A stretch of DNA of 64,000 nucleotides from positions 4,836,001 to 4,900,000 of the forward strand of contig NZ_CP029343.1 in the NCBI RefSeq assembly GCF_003143515.1, given 5' to 3'. The DNA comes from Massilia oculi. GTDB taxonomy: Bacteria > Pseudomonadota > Gammaproteobacteria > Burkholderiales > Burkholderiaceae_D. The notes beneath the pieces were generated by a model. That model saw only the letters and a program-made list of their open reading frames with translations. It was not told the origin of the DNA and ran no database searches. Numbering within the stretch: position 1 is the stretch's first letter; each line of letters begins with the position of its first letter. This document shows, one piece after another, positions 46,990 through 56,101 of this stretch. The position numbers and the translations under genes were made by a program.

Positions 46990-48183
46990 TTACAGCATGC
47001 CGGCGATCAGCTTGCCGAGGACCGCGATGCCTTCGCGGATGCGCTCAGGCGGCACGGTCACGAAGGACAGGCGCAGCGTGTTGGTGGCCGGATCGTTGGC
47101 GTAGAACGGCGCGCCCGGCACGAAGGCGACGCGCGCGGCCAGCGACTGTTCCAGCAGTTTCATGGCGTCGACCTGTTGCGGCAGGGTGACCCAGATGAAC
47201 ATGCCGCCCTCCGGCTTGGTCCAGCTCACGCCGGCCGGGAAGTGTTCCTGCATCGCGTCCAGCATCACCTGGCACTGGTCGCCGTACAGCTGGCGGATGG
47301 TCGGGATGTGCTGGTCCAGGAAGCCGTCCTTGACGACTTCGTGCACCACCATCTGGGTCAGCTGGGCGGTGTGCAGGTCGGCCGCCTGCTTGGCCAGCTC
47401 GAGGCGGCGCACCAGCGGCAGCGGGGCGCAGACGTAGCCCAGGCGGATGCCCGGGGTCAGCACCTTCGAGAACGAACCCATGTAGATGACGCCGTCCGGG
47501 TTCATCGCCACCATCTTCGGGCTCGGCGCGCCCTTGTAGCTCAGCGAGCCGTAGGGATCGTCCTCGATCAGCGGCACGCCAAGGCGGGCGCAGGTTTCCA
47601 CCAGCTCCTGGCGGCGCTTGACCGACAGCGAACGGCCGGTCGGGTTCTGGAAGTTCGGCAGCGCGTACAGCATGCGCGCGCCTTGCGCGATGCCTTCCAG
47701 CGACGACGGCACCAGGCCGTGTTCGTCCGTCTCGACCGACTTGAATTCGGGACGGTAGACCGAGAACGCCTGCAGCGCGCCCAGGTAGCTCGGGGTCTCG
47801 ACCAGCACGCGGCTGCCTTCGTCGATCAGCACCTTGCCCAGCAGGTCGAGCGCCTGCTGCGAACCCGAGGTCATGAGGATCTGTTCCGGCAGGATCGTCG
47901 AACCTTCCGTCGACAGCGAACCGGCAATCCACTCACGCAGCGGCGCGTAGCCATCGGTCGGGCCATACTGCAGCGCGACCTTGCCGTTGTCGCTCAGGAC
48001 CTTGTCGTAAGCGGCTTTCATGCGCTCGACCGGGAAGGTGGCTGGCGATGGCAGGCCACCGGCGAACGAGATGATCTCCGGACGCTGGGTGATCTTCAGG
48101 ATCTCGCGGATGAACGAGCTCTGCAGCTGCTGGGCGCGTTCCGAGAACTGCCACTGGATGGGATTGGGGTTTTCGATTTTCAT
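46990..48183 (-). CDS. PLP-dependent aminotransferase, 2-aminoadipate transaminase (LysN) type
   Basis: A 397-residue fold-type I aminotransferase. Cofactor Lys240 lies in MGSFSKVLTPGIRLGY. QYGPTDGYAPLREWIA, TSGSQQALDL and PNFQNPTGRS are typical of the LysN/ARO8-type branch (2-aminoadipate, aromatic or branched-chain substrates). No GntR domain is attached. The start is the ATG at 48183. A RidA gene precedes it, consistent with PLP chemistry that releases reactive enamines. Substrate not determined by sequence. Confidence 0.87.
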   Translation of the reverse strand: MKIENPNPIQWQFSERAQQLQSSFIREILKITQRPEIISFAGGLPSPATFPVERMKAAYDKVLSDNGKVALQYGPTDGYAPLREWIAGSLSTEGSTILPEQILMTSGSQQALDLLGKVLIDEGSRVLVETPSYLGALQAFSVYRPEFKSVETDEHGLVPSSLEGIAQGARMLYALPNFQNPTGRSLSVKRRQELVETCARLGVPLIEDDPYGSLSYKGAPSPKMVAMNPDGVIYMGSFSKVLTPGIRLGYVCAPLPLVRRLELAKQAADLHTAQLTQMVVHEVVKDGFLDQHIPTIRQLYGDQCQVMLDAMQEHFPAGVSWTKPEGGMFIWVTLPQQVDAMKLLEQSLAARVAFVPGAPFYANDPATNTLRLSFVTVPPERIREGIAVLGKLIAGML

Positions 48184-48261
48184 ACTCGTCTCACAGGAAG
48201 GTGCACGGTCGTGCCGGGCCATTATATAAAACACGCCGGGTAGGCGGCTTCACATTGGCGA

Positions 48262-48282
48262 GTGGAGCCGGGTCAGCTCCAC
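48262..48282 (-). terminator. Hairpin between ridA-like and aminotransferase genes
   Basis: GTGGAGC-7-base loop-GCTCCAC lies in the 165-base gap. No T run. Sequence style matches the hairpins at 11181 and 21792, so it may be a dispersed element rather than a true terminator. Confidence 0.35.
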
Positions 48283-48348
48283 CCGAGGTACAACAGTAAT
48301 TGATTTACCGACAAATTAATGCCGGTTGTAGGCACGTAATTGCCGGCT

Positions 48349-48810
48349 TTATGCCACTTCCACGATCATTTCGATCTCGACGCAGGTGCCGCGCGGCAGC
48401 GACGCAACGCCGAAGGCCGAGCGCGCGTGCTTGCCGGCGTCGCCGAACACGTCGCCGATCAGTTCCGAGGCGCCATTGGTGACCAGGTGCTGTTCGTTGT
48501 AGTCCGGGGTCGAAGCAACCAGGCTCATCAGTTTGACGATGCGCTTGACGCGGTTCAGGTCGCCGCCTACGGCTTCCTGCAGGGTGCCGATCAGGTCGAT
48601 CGCGACCGACCGCGCGGCAGCCTGGCCGTCCGCCGTGGTCTTGTCGCGGCCCAGGATGCCGGCGTTGATGCTGCCGTCCTTGTTCTTGGCGATATGGCCC
48701 GAGATGAACACCAAGTTGCCGGTCTGAACGTACATGACATAGGCTGCGGCCGGGGTGGCCGGTGCTTCCAGGGTGATGTTCAGTTCCTTGAGTTTGTCGT
48801 AGACGGACAT
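48349..48810 (-). CDS. RidA family enamine/imine deaminase-like protein
   Basis: A 153-residue YjgF/YER057c/UK114 (Rid) protein. It is longer than RidA itself, fitting the subgroup with ATPAAAYVMYVQTGNLVFIS, GHIAKNKDG, VVLxGTLQ-like QEAVGGDLNRVKRIVKLM and a C-terminal SLPRGTCVEIEMIVEV. The catalytic Arg of RidA lies in an SLPRGTCVEIE segment here. These proteins hydrolyse reactive enamines from PLP enzymes. GGAAAA precedes the ATG at 48810. It lies between the EamA exporter and the aminotransferase on one strand. Confidence 0.88.
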   Translation of the reverse strand: MSVYDKLKELNITLEAPATPAAAYVMYVQTGNLVFISGHIAKNKDGSINAGILGRDKTTADGQAAARSVAIDLIGTLQEAVGGDLNRVKRIVKLMSLVASTPDYNEQHLVTNGASELIGDVFGDAGKHARSAFGVASLPRGTCVEIEMIVEVA

Positions 48811-48885
48811 AGCGTTTTCCATAAGTTGCGTGAATGAAGGCGGTATTGTACGTCGAGCCAGCGTCATGCACATCGGGTGCGGTCA

Positions 48886-49806
48886 TCAAGCCGGACGGCG
48901 CCGCACCTGCAGCCGCCGTCCGGCGAACACGACGCCGATGACGGCCAGCGCGAACAGGCTGTTGTGCAGGGTCAGCGGTTCGCCCAGCAACACGGCGGCG
49001 CCAAGCAGGCTCAGGAAGGGCTGCAACAGCTGCACCTGGCCGACCCGGGCGATCCCCCCCAGTGCCAGACCGCAGTACCAGAAAAAGAAGCCGATGAACA
49101 TCGAGAACACGGTGATGTAGGCCAACCCGGCCCAGGCCGCCGCGCCGACGCCGGCGAACGCGTCCAGCCGCGGGACGTAGCGCCAGGCCAGCAGCGGCGC
49201 CACCAGCGGCAGCGTCAGCAGCAGCGCCCACGAAATCGTCTCCGGACCGCCCAGGGTGCGCGCCAGCCTGCCGCCCTCGGCATAGCCGACGGCGCCGGCC
49301 GCCACGGCCAGGAACATCAGCAGGTCGGCCAGGTGCAGGGCGCCGCCGCCCTGGGACAGGGCGAACGCGATCACCAGCGCCGCGCCGAGCACGGCCATCA
49401 GCCAGAAGGCGGCGGACGGTCGCTCGTCGCCGCGCACGGCGCTGTACAGCGCCGTCATCAGCGGCAGCAGGCCGGCCAGCACGGCGCCGTGCGAGGCCGG
49501 CACCCAGCGCAGGGCAATCGAGCTCAGGAGCGGAAAACCGATCACCACGCCCAGCGCCACCAGGGTCAGCGGCGCAAGCGCGGCGCGCGGCGGCAGCGGA
49601 GCGCGCCGCAACCCGAGCCACAGGCCGGCCAGCAGCGCGGCGCCGAGCGCGCGCCCGAGGGCGACGAACAGCGGATCGAGTTCGGCTACCGCCAGGCGGG
49701 TGAACGGCAAGGTGAGGCTGAACATCGCCACGCCCACCAGGCCGAGGAGCATGCCGCGCGCTTCGTCGTGGCTGGCGGTCGGGATGGGGCGGGCGAGGGT
49801 GGTCAT
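48886..49806 (-). CDS. EamA/DMT-family exporter
   Basis: A 306-residue inner-membrane transporter with ten predicted helices in two EamA repeats (MLLGLVGVAMFSLTLPFTRL; GLAYITVFSMFIGFFFWYCG). The start is the ATG at 49806; the open frame runs much further but through the intergenic region. Divergent from a MocR-type regulator (112 bases), an arrangement in which the regulator usually controls the exporter. Substrate probably an amino acid or analogue. Confidence 0.88.
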   Translation of the reverse strand: MTTLARPIPTASHDEARGMLLGLVGVAMFSLTLPFTRLAVAELDPLFVALGRALGAALLAGLWLGLRRAPLPPRAALAPLTLVALGVVIGFPLLSSIALRWVPASHGAVLAGLLPLMTALYSAVRGDERPSAAFWLMAVLGAALVIAFALSQGGGALHLADLLMFLAVAAGAVGYAEGGRLARTLGGPETISWALLLTLPLVAPLLAWRYVPRLDAFAGVGAAAWAGLAYITVFSMFIGFFFWYCGLALGGIARVGQVQLLQPFLSLLGAAVLLGEPLTLHNSLFALAVIGVVFAGRRLQVRRRPA

Positions 49807-49918
49807 CGGCTGTCCTTGATTCGGCTTGCGGCAATGGGGGAGTAGGTCTATCCTAGCCGCAAGGGCCAATACAGTCCCAGTACACTTCAACCGATAATTT
49901 GCCGACTGTGGTGGTGTA

Positions 49919-51325
49919 ATGACCGATACACTCGTCTTCGCGCTGGCGCGCGATTCCGGCGCACCGCTGGCCGACCAGATCGTGCGTGCGGTGGCGGCGC
50001 GCGTCGACGAGCGCCTGCTGCGTCCCGGCGCGCGCATGCCTTCGATCCGGCGCTTCGCCGCCAGCCACGGCGTGTCGCCGTTCACCGTCGTGGCCAGCTA
50101 CGACCGGCTGGTGGCGCAGGGCTACCTCGAATCGCGACGCGGCGCCGGCTTCTTCGTGCGCGAACGCCAGGCCCAGGCGCGTGGCGTGCCGAGGCTGCAG
50201 CCGGCGCCGGTCCCGGCCGAACTCGACATCGCCTGGCTGGTGCGCAGCATGTTCCGCCAGGCCCCGCTCGGGCTGGCGCCGGGTTCCGGCGTGCTGCCGG
50301 CCGACTGGCTCGACGGCGCGGCGGTCGCCAATGCGTTGCGCGCGCTCAGCCGCCAGAACTGCGACGGCCTGCTCAGCTACGGTTCGCCGCACGGCTACCT
50401 GCTGCTGCGCCAGCAGCTGCAATTGACACTGGCCGAGCTCGAGATCGAGGCGGCGCCCGAGCAGCTGGTGACCACGCTCGGCGTGACCCAGGCGCTGGAC
50501 CTGGTGGCGCGCGCGTTCTGCCAGCCGGGCGACACGGTGCTGGTCGACGATCCTGCCTGGTTCCTGATGTTCGGTTCGTTCGCGGCGATGGGCCTGAAGG
50601 TGGTCGGCGTGCCGCGCCTGGCCGACGGCCCTGACCTGGCGCGGCTGGCGGAACTGGCCGCCCTGCATCGGCCGCGCCTGTTCGTCATCAACTCGGTGCT
50701 GCACAACCCCAGCTCGACTTCGGTGTCGGCGGCCAAGGCCTTCCAGGTGCTGCGCCTTGCCGAGCAGCACGATTTTCTCGTGGTCGAGGACGACATCTAT
50801 TGCGGCCTGCACCCGGGCGGCGCCACGCGCCTGGCCGCGCTCGACGGCCTGCGGCGGGTGATCTACCTGGGCGGTTTTTCGAAATCGATGGCGGCCAACC
50901 TGCGGGTCGGCTTCATCGCCACCTCGCGCGAACGGGCGTCATTGCTGGCCGACCGCAAGATGCTGGCCACGCTCAGCACCAGCGACATCGGCGAGCGCGT
51001 GGTCTATAAAATCCTGGCCGAAGGCCACCACCGCAAGCACCTCGACCGCGTGCGCGGCCGCCTGGATGCGGCGCGGCCGGGCGCGCTGCGCCGGCTCGAG
51101 GCGCTGGGGATGCGGGTCGACCCGGCCCCAGGGGCCGGCATGTTCCTGTGGGTCGACGCCGGCCCCGACACCAATGCGCTGACGGCGCGCGCCATGCAGC
51201 AGGACTTGCTGCTGGCGCCGGGCAGCCTGTTCTCGCCCAGCCAGCAGCCATCGACCCGGATGCGGCTGAACCTGGCGGCGCTGCAGGACCCGGGCGTGTG
51301 GCGCTTCCTGGAGGCGCCAGGCTAG
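49919..51325 (+). CDS. MocR-family regulator (GntR winged helix fused to aminotransferase)
   Basis: A 468-residue MocR/PdxR-like regulator. N-terminal winged helix (about 10-80: PLADQIVRAVAARVDERLL, RMPSIRRFAASHGVSPFTVV), then a linker and a type I aminotransferase domain with PLP-binding Lys322 (GGFSKSMAANLRVGFI). Such proteins sense PLP-amino-acid adducts. It shares its promoter region with the divergent EamA exporter. Its stop overlaps the convergent VOC gene stop in a CTAG. Confidence 0.9.
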   Translation: MTDTLVFALARDSGAPLADQIVRAVAARVDERLLRPGARMPSIRRFAASHGVSPFTVVASYDRLVAQGYLESRRGAGFFVRERQAQARGVPRLQPAPVPAELDIAWLVRSMFRQAPLGLAPGSGVLPADWLDGAAVANALRALSRQNCDGLLSYGSPHGYLLLRQQLQLTLAELEIEAAPEQLVTTLGVTQALDLVARAFCQPGDTVLVDDPAWFLMFGSFAAMGLKVVGVPRLADGPDLARLAELAALHRPRLFVINSVLHNPSSTSVSAAKAFQVLRLAEQHDFLVVEDDIYCGLHPGGATRLAALDGLRRVIYLGGFSKSMAANLRVGFIATSRERASLLADRKMLATLSTSDIGERVVYKILAEGHHRKHLDRVRGRLDAARPGALRRLEALGMRVDPAPGAGMFLWVDAGPDTNALTARAMQQDLLLAPGSLFSPSQQPSTRMRLNLAALQDPGVWRFLEAPG

Positions 51326-51819
51326 CCGGCTTGCCCGCCCGGGCATCCGCCGCCGGCCGCCATCATCTTGTTGAAGCCTTCCATGATCTGCTCGGGCGTC
51401 AGGTCCTGCTTGTGGGTGGCGATCGACCAGCGGTGGCCGAACGGATCGACCACCTGGCCGTAGCGGTCGCCCCAGAACATGTCGGACAGCGGCATCGTCG
51501 GCTTGGCGCCGGCGTCCAGCGCCGTGGCCCAGACCGCGTCGGCGTCCTCCACGTACAGGTGGATGACCACGGGCGTTCCTTGAAGGGCCAGTGGCCCCAG
51601 GCTGCCAAATTCGGGAAAGTCCTGCGCCAGCATGATGGGTGAATCGCCGATGCGCAGCTCCGCATGCATGATCTTGCCGTCCGGCCCGGGCAGGCGGGCG
51701 ATCTCGACGGCGCCGAAGGCTTTCTTGTAGAACGCGATCGCGTCGGCCGCCTGTTCGCAGACCAGGTGCGGTGTGACGGTACGGTAGCCTTCGGGGATGG
51801 GACGCACTGCCTGGTTCAT
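51322..51819 (-). CDS. VOC-family (glyoxalase/PhnB-like) protein
   Basis: A 165-residue vicinal-oxygen-chelate protein: EGYRTVTPHLVCEQAADAI, FYKKAFGAVEIARL, MHAELRIGDSPIMLAQDFPE and a second half ending in DRYGQVVDPFGHRWSIATH. This is the PhnB/YdcJ-like pattern of uncertain function. The C-terminal tail is Gly/Pro-rich with one Cys. AGGAGA precedes the ATG at 51819. Confidence 0.86.
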   Translation of the reverse strand: MNQAVRPIPEGYRTVTPHLVCEQAADAIAFYKKAFGAVEIARLPGPDGKIMHAELRIGDSPIMLAQDFPEFGSLGPLALQGTPVVIHLYVEDADAVWATALDAGAKPTMPLSDMFWGDRYGQVVDPFGHRWSIATHKQDLTPEQIMEGFNKMMAAGGGCPGGQAG

Positions 51820-51949
51820 GGTGTTCTCCTGTGTGAAAGTGGATGGGTTCTGCACTCTCTACGACGAACGGGATGGGCAGGATTCGACATGGCGGATGGA
51901 AAAAAGTGCAAATTTCCTTCAAGTAGCATCTTTCTTGTCAAAAAGACCT

Positions 51950-51977
51950 CTTGAAATCGCGATTGGCATCCCTATAT
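51950..51977 (+). promoter_or_regulatory. Heat-shock (sigma-32) promoter of htpG
   Basis: CTTGAAA (51950-51956), a 13-base spacer, then CCCTATAT (51970-51977). The sigma-32 consensus is CTTGAAA, 11-16 bases, CCCCATNT, so the -35 is perfect and the -10 has one change. The start site would be near 51985, about 38 bases before the htpG ATG. This also rules out the in-frame TTG at 51951 as the start. Confidence 0.8.
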
Positions 51978-52022
51978 GCCTCCGAGTCTGACCAACCCCC
52001 ATGTTTTTTAACGAGGAACAAG

Positions 52023-53942
52023 ATGGCGAACGCCGAAAAAGAAACCCTTGGCTTCCAGGCAGAAGTAAAACAGCTGCTGCAGCTGATGATCCACTCCTTG
52101 TATTCGAACAAGGAGATCTTCCTGCGCGAACTGATCTCGAACGCGTCCGACGCGGCCGACAAGCTGCGCTTCGAGGCGATCAACAACGACGCCCTGTACG
52201 GCAACGACCATGAACTGAGAATCAAGGTCTCGTTCGACAAGGATGCGAAGACCATCACGATCTCGGACAACGGCATCGGCATGAGCCGCGACGAGGTGAT
52301 CGCCCACCTGGGCACCATCGCCAAATCGGGCACCAAGGAATTCTTCAGCAAGCTGTCGGGCGACCAGCAGGCCGACGCGGCCCTGATCGGCCAGTTCGGC
52401 GTGGGCTTCTACTCGGGCTTCATCGTGGCCGAGAAGATCGTCGTCAATACCCGCCGCGCCGGTGCCTTCGCCGAGCAGGGCGTGCGCTGGGAATCGCGCG
52501 GCGAGGGCGAGTACTCGATCGAGCAGATCGAGAAGACCGGCCGCGGCACCGACGTGATCCTGCACCTGCGCGAAGGCGAGGAAGAGCTGCTGTCGTCGTG
52601 GAAGCTCAAGTCGATCATCCGCAAGTATTCCGACCACATCTCGCTGCCGATCGTGATGCAGAAGGAAGAGTGGGACGAAGAGAAGAAGGAAACGGTCCTC
52701 AAGGATGAACTGGAGACCGTGAACCAGGCCAGCGCGCTGTGGGCGCGCAGCAAATCGGACATCACCGAAGAGCAGTACAACGAGTTCTACAAGCACGTTT
52801 CGCACGACTTCCAGGACCCGCTGACCCACACCCACAACCGCGTCGAAGGCCGCAGCGAGTACACCCAGCTGCTGTACGTGCCGGCCCACGCGCCGTTCGA
52901 CCTGTGGGACCGCAACAAGCGCGGCGGCATCAAGCTGTACGTCAAGCGCGTGTTCATCATGGACGACGCCGAGCAGCTGATGCCGACCTACCTGCGCTTC
53001 ATCAAGGGCGTGATCGATTCGGCCGACCTGCCGCTGAACGTCTCGCGCGAGATCCTGCAGGAGTCGCGCGACGTGCGCGTGATCCGCGAAGGCTCGACCA
53101 AGCGCGTGCTGGGCATGCTCGAGGAAATGGCGAACTCCGAAGAACAGGCCGGCAAGGACAAGTACGCGACCTTCTGGAAAGAATTCGGCCAGGTGCTCAA
53201 GGAAGGCGTCGGCGAGGACGCGACCAACAAGGACCGCATCGCCAAGCTGCTGCGCTTCGCGTCGACCGCCAATGACTCGGCCGAGCAGACCGTGTCGTTC
53301 GCCGACTACGTCGGCCGCATGAAGGAAGGCCAGGACAAGATCTATTACGTCACCGCCGACAACTACCAGGCGGCGAAGAACAGCCCGCACCTCGAGATCT
53401 TCCGCAAGAAGGGCGTGGAGGTGATCCTGATGACCGACCGCGTCGACGAGTGGATGCTGTCGTTCTTCACCGAGTTCGAAGGCAAGGAACTGGTGTCGGT
53501 CGCCAAGGGCGGCCTGGACCTCGGCGCGCTGGAAGACGAGGCGGAGAAAAAGGAACACGCCGAGACCGAGGCCGGCTACAAGGAGCTGGTCGAAAGCATG
53601 AAGGGCGCCCTGGGCGACAAGGCCAAGGACGTGCGCGTGACCTTCCGCCTGACCGACTCGCCAGCCTGCCTGGTGGCGGACGAAAACGAGTTGTCGGGCA
53701 ATCTGCTGCGCATGCTGAAGGCGGCCGGCCAGGAAGCTCCGGAATCGAAGCCTATCCTCGAGATCAACCCGGATCACCCGCTGGTGCAGCGCCTGAAGTA
53801 CGAAGACGCGAGCGGCGAGCGCTTCGCCGACTGGGCGCACATCCTGTTCGACCAGGCGATGCTGGCCGAAGGCGGCAGCCTGAATGACCCGGCCTCGTTC
53901 GTGAAGCGCCTCAACGAGATGCTGCTGGCGGGCGGCAAGTAA
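52023..53942 (+). CDS. htpG: Hsp90-family chaperone HtpG
   Basis: A 639-residue ATP-dependent chaperone. The GHKL ATPase domain carries [29 protein letters not shown] and [11 protein letters not shown]. The middle domain has [33 protein letters not shown] and the ATP-contacting Arg region, and the C-terminal dimerisation domain is complete. GAGGAA precedes the ATG. Transcription from the sigma-32 promoter just upstream and an intrinsic terminator just downstream make it a single heat-shock gene. Confidence 0.97.
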   Translation: MANAEKETLGFQAEVKQLLQLMIHSLYSNKEIFLRELISNASDAADKLRFEAINNDALYGNDHELRIKVSFDKDAKTITISDNGIGMSRDEVIAHLGTIAKSGTKEFFSKLSGDQQADAALIGQFGVGFYSGFIVAEKIVVNTRRAGAFAEQGVRWESRGEGEYSIEQIEKTGRGTDVILHLREGEEELLSSWKLKSIIRKYSDHISLPIVMQKEEWDEEKKETVLKDELETVNQASALWARSKSDITEEQYNEFYKHVSHDFQDPLTHTHNRVEGRSEYTQLLYVPAHAPFDLWDRNKRGGIKLYVKRVFIMDDAEQLMPTYLRFIKGVIDSADLPLNVSREILQESRDVRVIREGSTKRVLGMLEEMANSEEQAGKDKYATFWKEFGQVLKEGVGEDATNKDRIAKLLRFASTANDSAEQTVSFADYVGRMKEGQDKIYYVTADNYQAAKNSPHLEIFRKKGVEVILMTDRVDEWMLSFFTEFEGKELVSVAKGGLDLGALEDEAEKKEHAETEAGYKELVESMKGALGDKAKDVRVTFRLTDSPACLVADENELSGNLLRMLKAAGQEAPESKPILEINPDHPLVQRLKYEDASGERFADWAHILFDQAMLAEGGSLNDPASFVKRLNEMLLAGGK

Positions 53943-53972
53943 GCGCCGAGGCATTACCGCGAAGTGACGAGA

Positions 53973-54002
53973 AGCCGGGGCAGGGATGCCCCGGCTTTTT
54001 TC
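53973..54002 (+). terminator. Intrinsic terminator of htpG
   Basis: AAGCCGGGGCA-GGGA-TGCCCCGGCTT followed by more T residues, 31 bases after the htpG stop. An 11-bp stem with T run; a canonical terminator that may also serve yddG from the other side. Confidence 0.92.
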
Positions 54003-54026
54003 ATCCGGACCGCCGCGCCAGTACCG

Positions 54027-54926
54027 TCATTGCGCGGACTGCCGCGTCGCCAGCCAGCACAGGATGGACCCCGCGCACACCATCGCAGCGCCTTGCCAGA
54101 ACGGGAACGACAGCGGCGTATCGAGCAGCAGCGCCGCCAGCGCGGCCGAGAGCACGGGAATGAAATACGAGGCCCCGGCCAGGATCGTGACGTTGCCATG
54201 CAGGATGCCGACGTTCCATGCGGCATAACCGAAGCCCATGGCGGCGGCGGCAAGCAGCAGGTGGACGACCGCCTGGGCCTCGAAGCGCAGCGCCGGACCA
54301 TCCACCACCAGGTACTTGACCCATAGCGCCAGCGCGGTGAGCATGAAGAACCAGGTGACGCCATTGCTGCCGTTGGCGATCCTGGCGGTGACGGTGCAGT
54401 AGCTGGCCCAGATCAGGGCGCCGGCGAAGGCCAGGCCATAGCTCAGCGGATTGTCTCGAACGTTGGACGCCATCGCGGCCGCATCGAGGCCGGCATCGCC
54501 GCCAAGCACCCAGCACACGCCGCCGATCGCCAGCGCCAGGCCGGGGGCGATCAGCCAGCTCGTCCTCCGGCCGTTGAAGACGATGGCGAACACCATCGTG
54601 AACGCCGGCCACAGGTAGTTCACCATGCCCACCTCGATGGCCTGGCGGTTGGTACTGGCGTAGCCGATCGACAGCGCCAGGCACATCTCGTACGCGACGA
54701 ACAGCAGGCTGCCCCATGCCAGGTAGGCGCGTGGAAAGGCGCGCACCTTGCTCGGGCCGACCGTGAGCAGCAGCAGGATCGAGGCCACCGTATAGATCAG
54801 CGCCGCGCCGCCGGTCACCCCGAAGTTGGCGCTCACGCTGCGAATCAGGCCGACGATCGAACTCCATAGCAGGACGGCGAGCAGGCCGATCAATGTGGCC
54901 CGCGTGGTCTTGCTGGTACTGTGCAT
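54027..54926 (-). CDS. yddG: Aromatic amino acid exporter YddG
   Basis: A 299-residue EamA-type transporter with ten helices. The sequence follows E. coli YddG closely from memory: VLLWSSIVGLIRSVS, RQAIEVGMVNYLWPAFT, GVCWVLGGDAGL, YAAWNVGILHGNVTIL and FWQGAAMVCAGSILCWLATR. YddG exports aromatic amino acids and some analogues at the inner membrane. ATG at 54926. It lies 10 bases downstream of the GFA remnant on the same strand and may be co-transcribed. Confidence 0.9.
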   Translation of the reverse strand: MHSTSKTTRATLIGLLAVLLWSSIVGLIRSVSANFGVTGGAALIYTVASILLLLTVGPSKVRAFPRAYLAWGSLLFVAYEMCLALSIGYASTNRQAIEVGMVNYLWPAFTMVFAIVFNGRRTSWLIAPGLALAIGGVCWVLGGDAGLDAAAMASNVRDNPLSYGLAFAGALIWASYCTVTARIANGSNGVTWFFMLTALALWVKYLVVDGPALRFEAQAVVHLLLAAAAMGFGYAAWNVGILHGNVTILAGASYFIPVLSAALAALLLDTPLSFPFWQGAAMVCAGSILCWLATRQSAQ

Positions 54927-54936
54927 GCTTACGTCA

Positions 54937-55029
54937 TCAATGGCGGATCTCCGCCAGTAGCGGCGACAGGTCGATGTCGGCCTCGTGGCGCACCGGGCCG
55001 CAGTGGCAGCTGCCGTGGTAGGTCTTCAT
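54937..55029 (-). pseudogene. GFA-family remnant (first 30 residues only)
   Basis: A 30-residue frame, MKTYHGSCHCGPVRHEADID then LSPLLAEIRH, ends at a TGA. Its first 20 residues match the start of glutathione-dependent formaldehyde-activating (GFA/CENP-V) proteins, including the zinc motif CHCG. The family is normally about 120-140 residues with two more Cys clusters, all missing. Its ATG overlaps the GNAT stop (ATGA), the order expected of an intact operon gene, so a deletion has probably removed the rest. Confidence 0.6.
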
Positions 55030-55556
55030 GCGTGGCCGCGCGCCTGCCATGCATCGCGGCCGATCTCGTACACCAGCGTCGGGCGCCCATGCCAGACTTC
55101 TTCGCCGCGATACGCCATGCCGAGTTTTTCCATGATGCGCGCGGAGCGCAGGTTGCCTGGATCGCAGATCGCGCACAGCAGCGGCGCCTGCAGCTCCTCG
55201 AAGGCGAAGCGCGCCATGCGCTCGGCGGCCTCGATGGCGTAGCCGCGTCCCCAGCGGTCGGGGCGCAGGCGCCAGCCGATTTCGTGCGGGTTGGCGGGGT
55301 CTTGCGCCAGGTGCTGGATGCAGCCGGCGCCGACCAGCTCCCCCGTGTCCTGCTCGATGAAATTCCACCACGAATAGCCGATCGTCTCCCAGCGCGCCCT
55401 GACCCGCGCGATGACGGCGCGGGTTTCCTCGGGCGTCTCGGCCTGGCCGGTGATGTAGCGCATGACCTCGGGGTCGCCGTTCAGCAGGCGCATGCCGTCG
55501 TAGTGCGCATCGGTCACCGGCTCGAAGCGCAGCCGCGCGCTGTGCAGGATCGTCAT
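55026..55556 (-). CDS. GNAT N-acetyltransferase (RimJ/RimL-like)
   Basis: A 176-residue acetyltransferase. RLRFEPVTDAHYDGMRLL and the acetyl-CoA loop RWGRGYAIEAAERMARFA followed by NLRSARIMEKLGM give the RimJ/RimL-type GNAT pattern. Substrate unknown. Its start overlaps the hydrolase stop (ATGA) and its stop overlaps the GFA remnant start (ATGA), so all are one coupled operon. Confidence 0.88.
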   Translation of the reverse strand: MTILHSARLRFEPVTDAHYDGMRLLNGDPEVMRYITGQAETPEETRAVIARVRARWETIGYSWWNFIEQDTGELVGAGCIQHLAQDPANPHEIGWRLRPDRWGRGYAIEAAERMARFAFEELQAPLLCAICDPGNLRSARIMEKLGMAYRGEEVWHGRPTLVYEIGRDAWQARGHA

Positions 55557-56101
55557 GCGCCCGAGACCTCGTCGCAGAACTCCTCCAGCAGGCGCAGGCC
55601 TTCCGGCCAGTCGCCATGGCCGGAGTCGGAATTCAGGTGGCCGGCGTCGCCGATCTCGACCAGGCGACTGCCCCAGGCGCCGGCGAAGGCGCTCGTGCGG
55701 TCAAGGCTGGCGAAGGGGTCGTTGGCGCTGCCCACCACCACGCTGGGGAAGGGCAGCTGCTGCAGCGGGATCGGCGCCCAGCAATTGAGGTCGGCCGGAT
55801 ACGATGCCGCTTCGACGTCGCTCGGCGCGACCAGGAAGGCGCCCGCCACCTTGAGCGGGGAGCCGGACAGCGCCCAGTGCGCGACCAGCATGCAGCCCAG
55901 GCTGTGCGCCACCAGGATCGGCGCGCCCTGACAGTCGGCGATCGCGGCGTCCAGTTCGGCCACCCACTCGTCGCAATGGGGATTGGTCCAGTCGCGGTGC
56001 ACCGCGCGGCGCCAGTGCGGGTTGCGCTCATGCCAGAGCGATTGCCAGTGGCGCGGACCGGAATTCCAGAGGCCGGGCAGGATCAGGACATCACACTTCA
56101 T
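55553..56101 (-). CDS. RBBP9/YdeN-family serine hydrolase
   Basis: A 182-residue small alpha/beta hydrolase. The nucleophile elbow is ILVAHSLGCMLVAHWA; LPGLWNSGPRHWQSLW at the start and ASANDPFA-like GSANDPFASLD and DAGHLNSDSGHGDWPEG near the end (Asp and His of the triad) define the RBBP9/YdeN family. The ATG at 56101 lies inside the end of the acyltransferase gene (11-base overlap). Confidence 0.86.
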   Translation of the reverse strand: MKCDVLILPGLWNSGPRHWQSLWHERNPHWRRAVHRDWTNPHCDEWVAELDAAIADCQGAPILVAHSLGCMLVAHWALSGSPLKVAGAFLVAPSDVEAASYPADLNCWAPIPLQQLPFPSVVVGSANDPFASLDRTSAFAGAWGSRLVEIGDAGHLNSDSGHGDWPEGLRLLEEFCDEVSGA

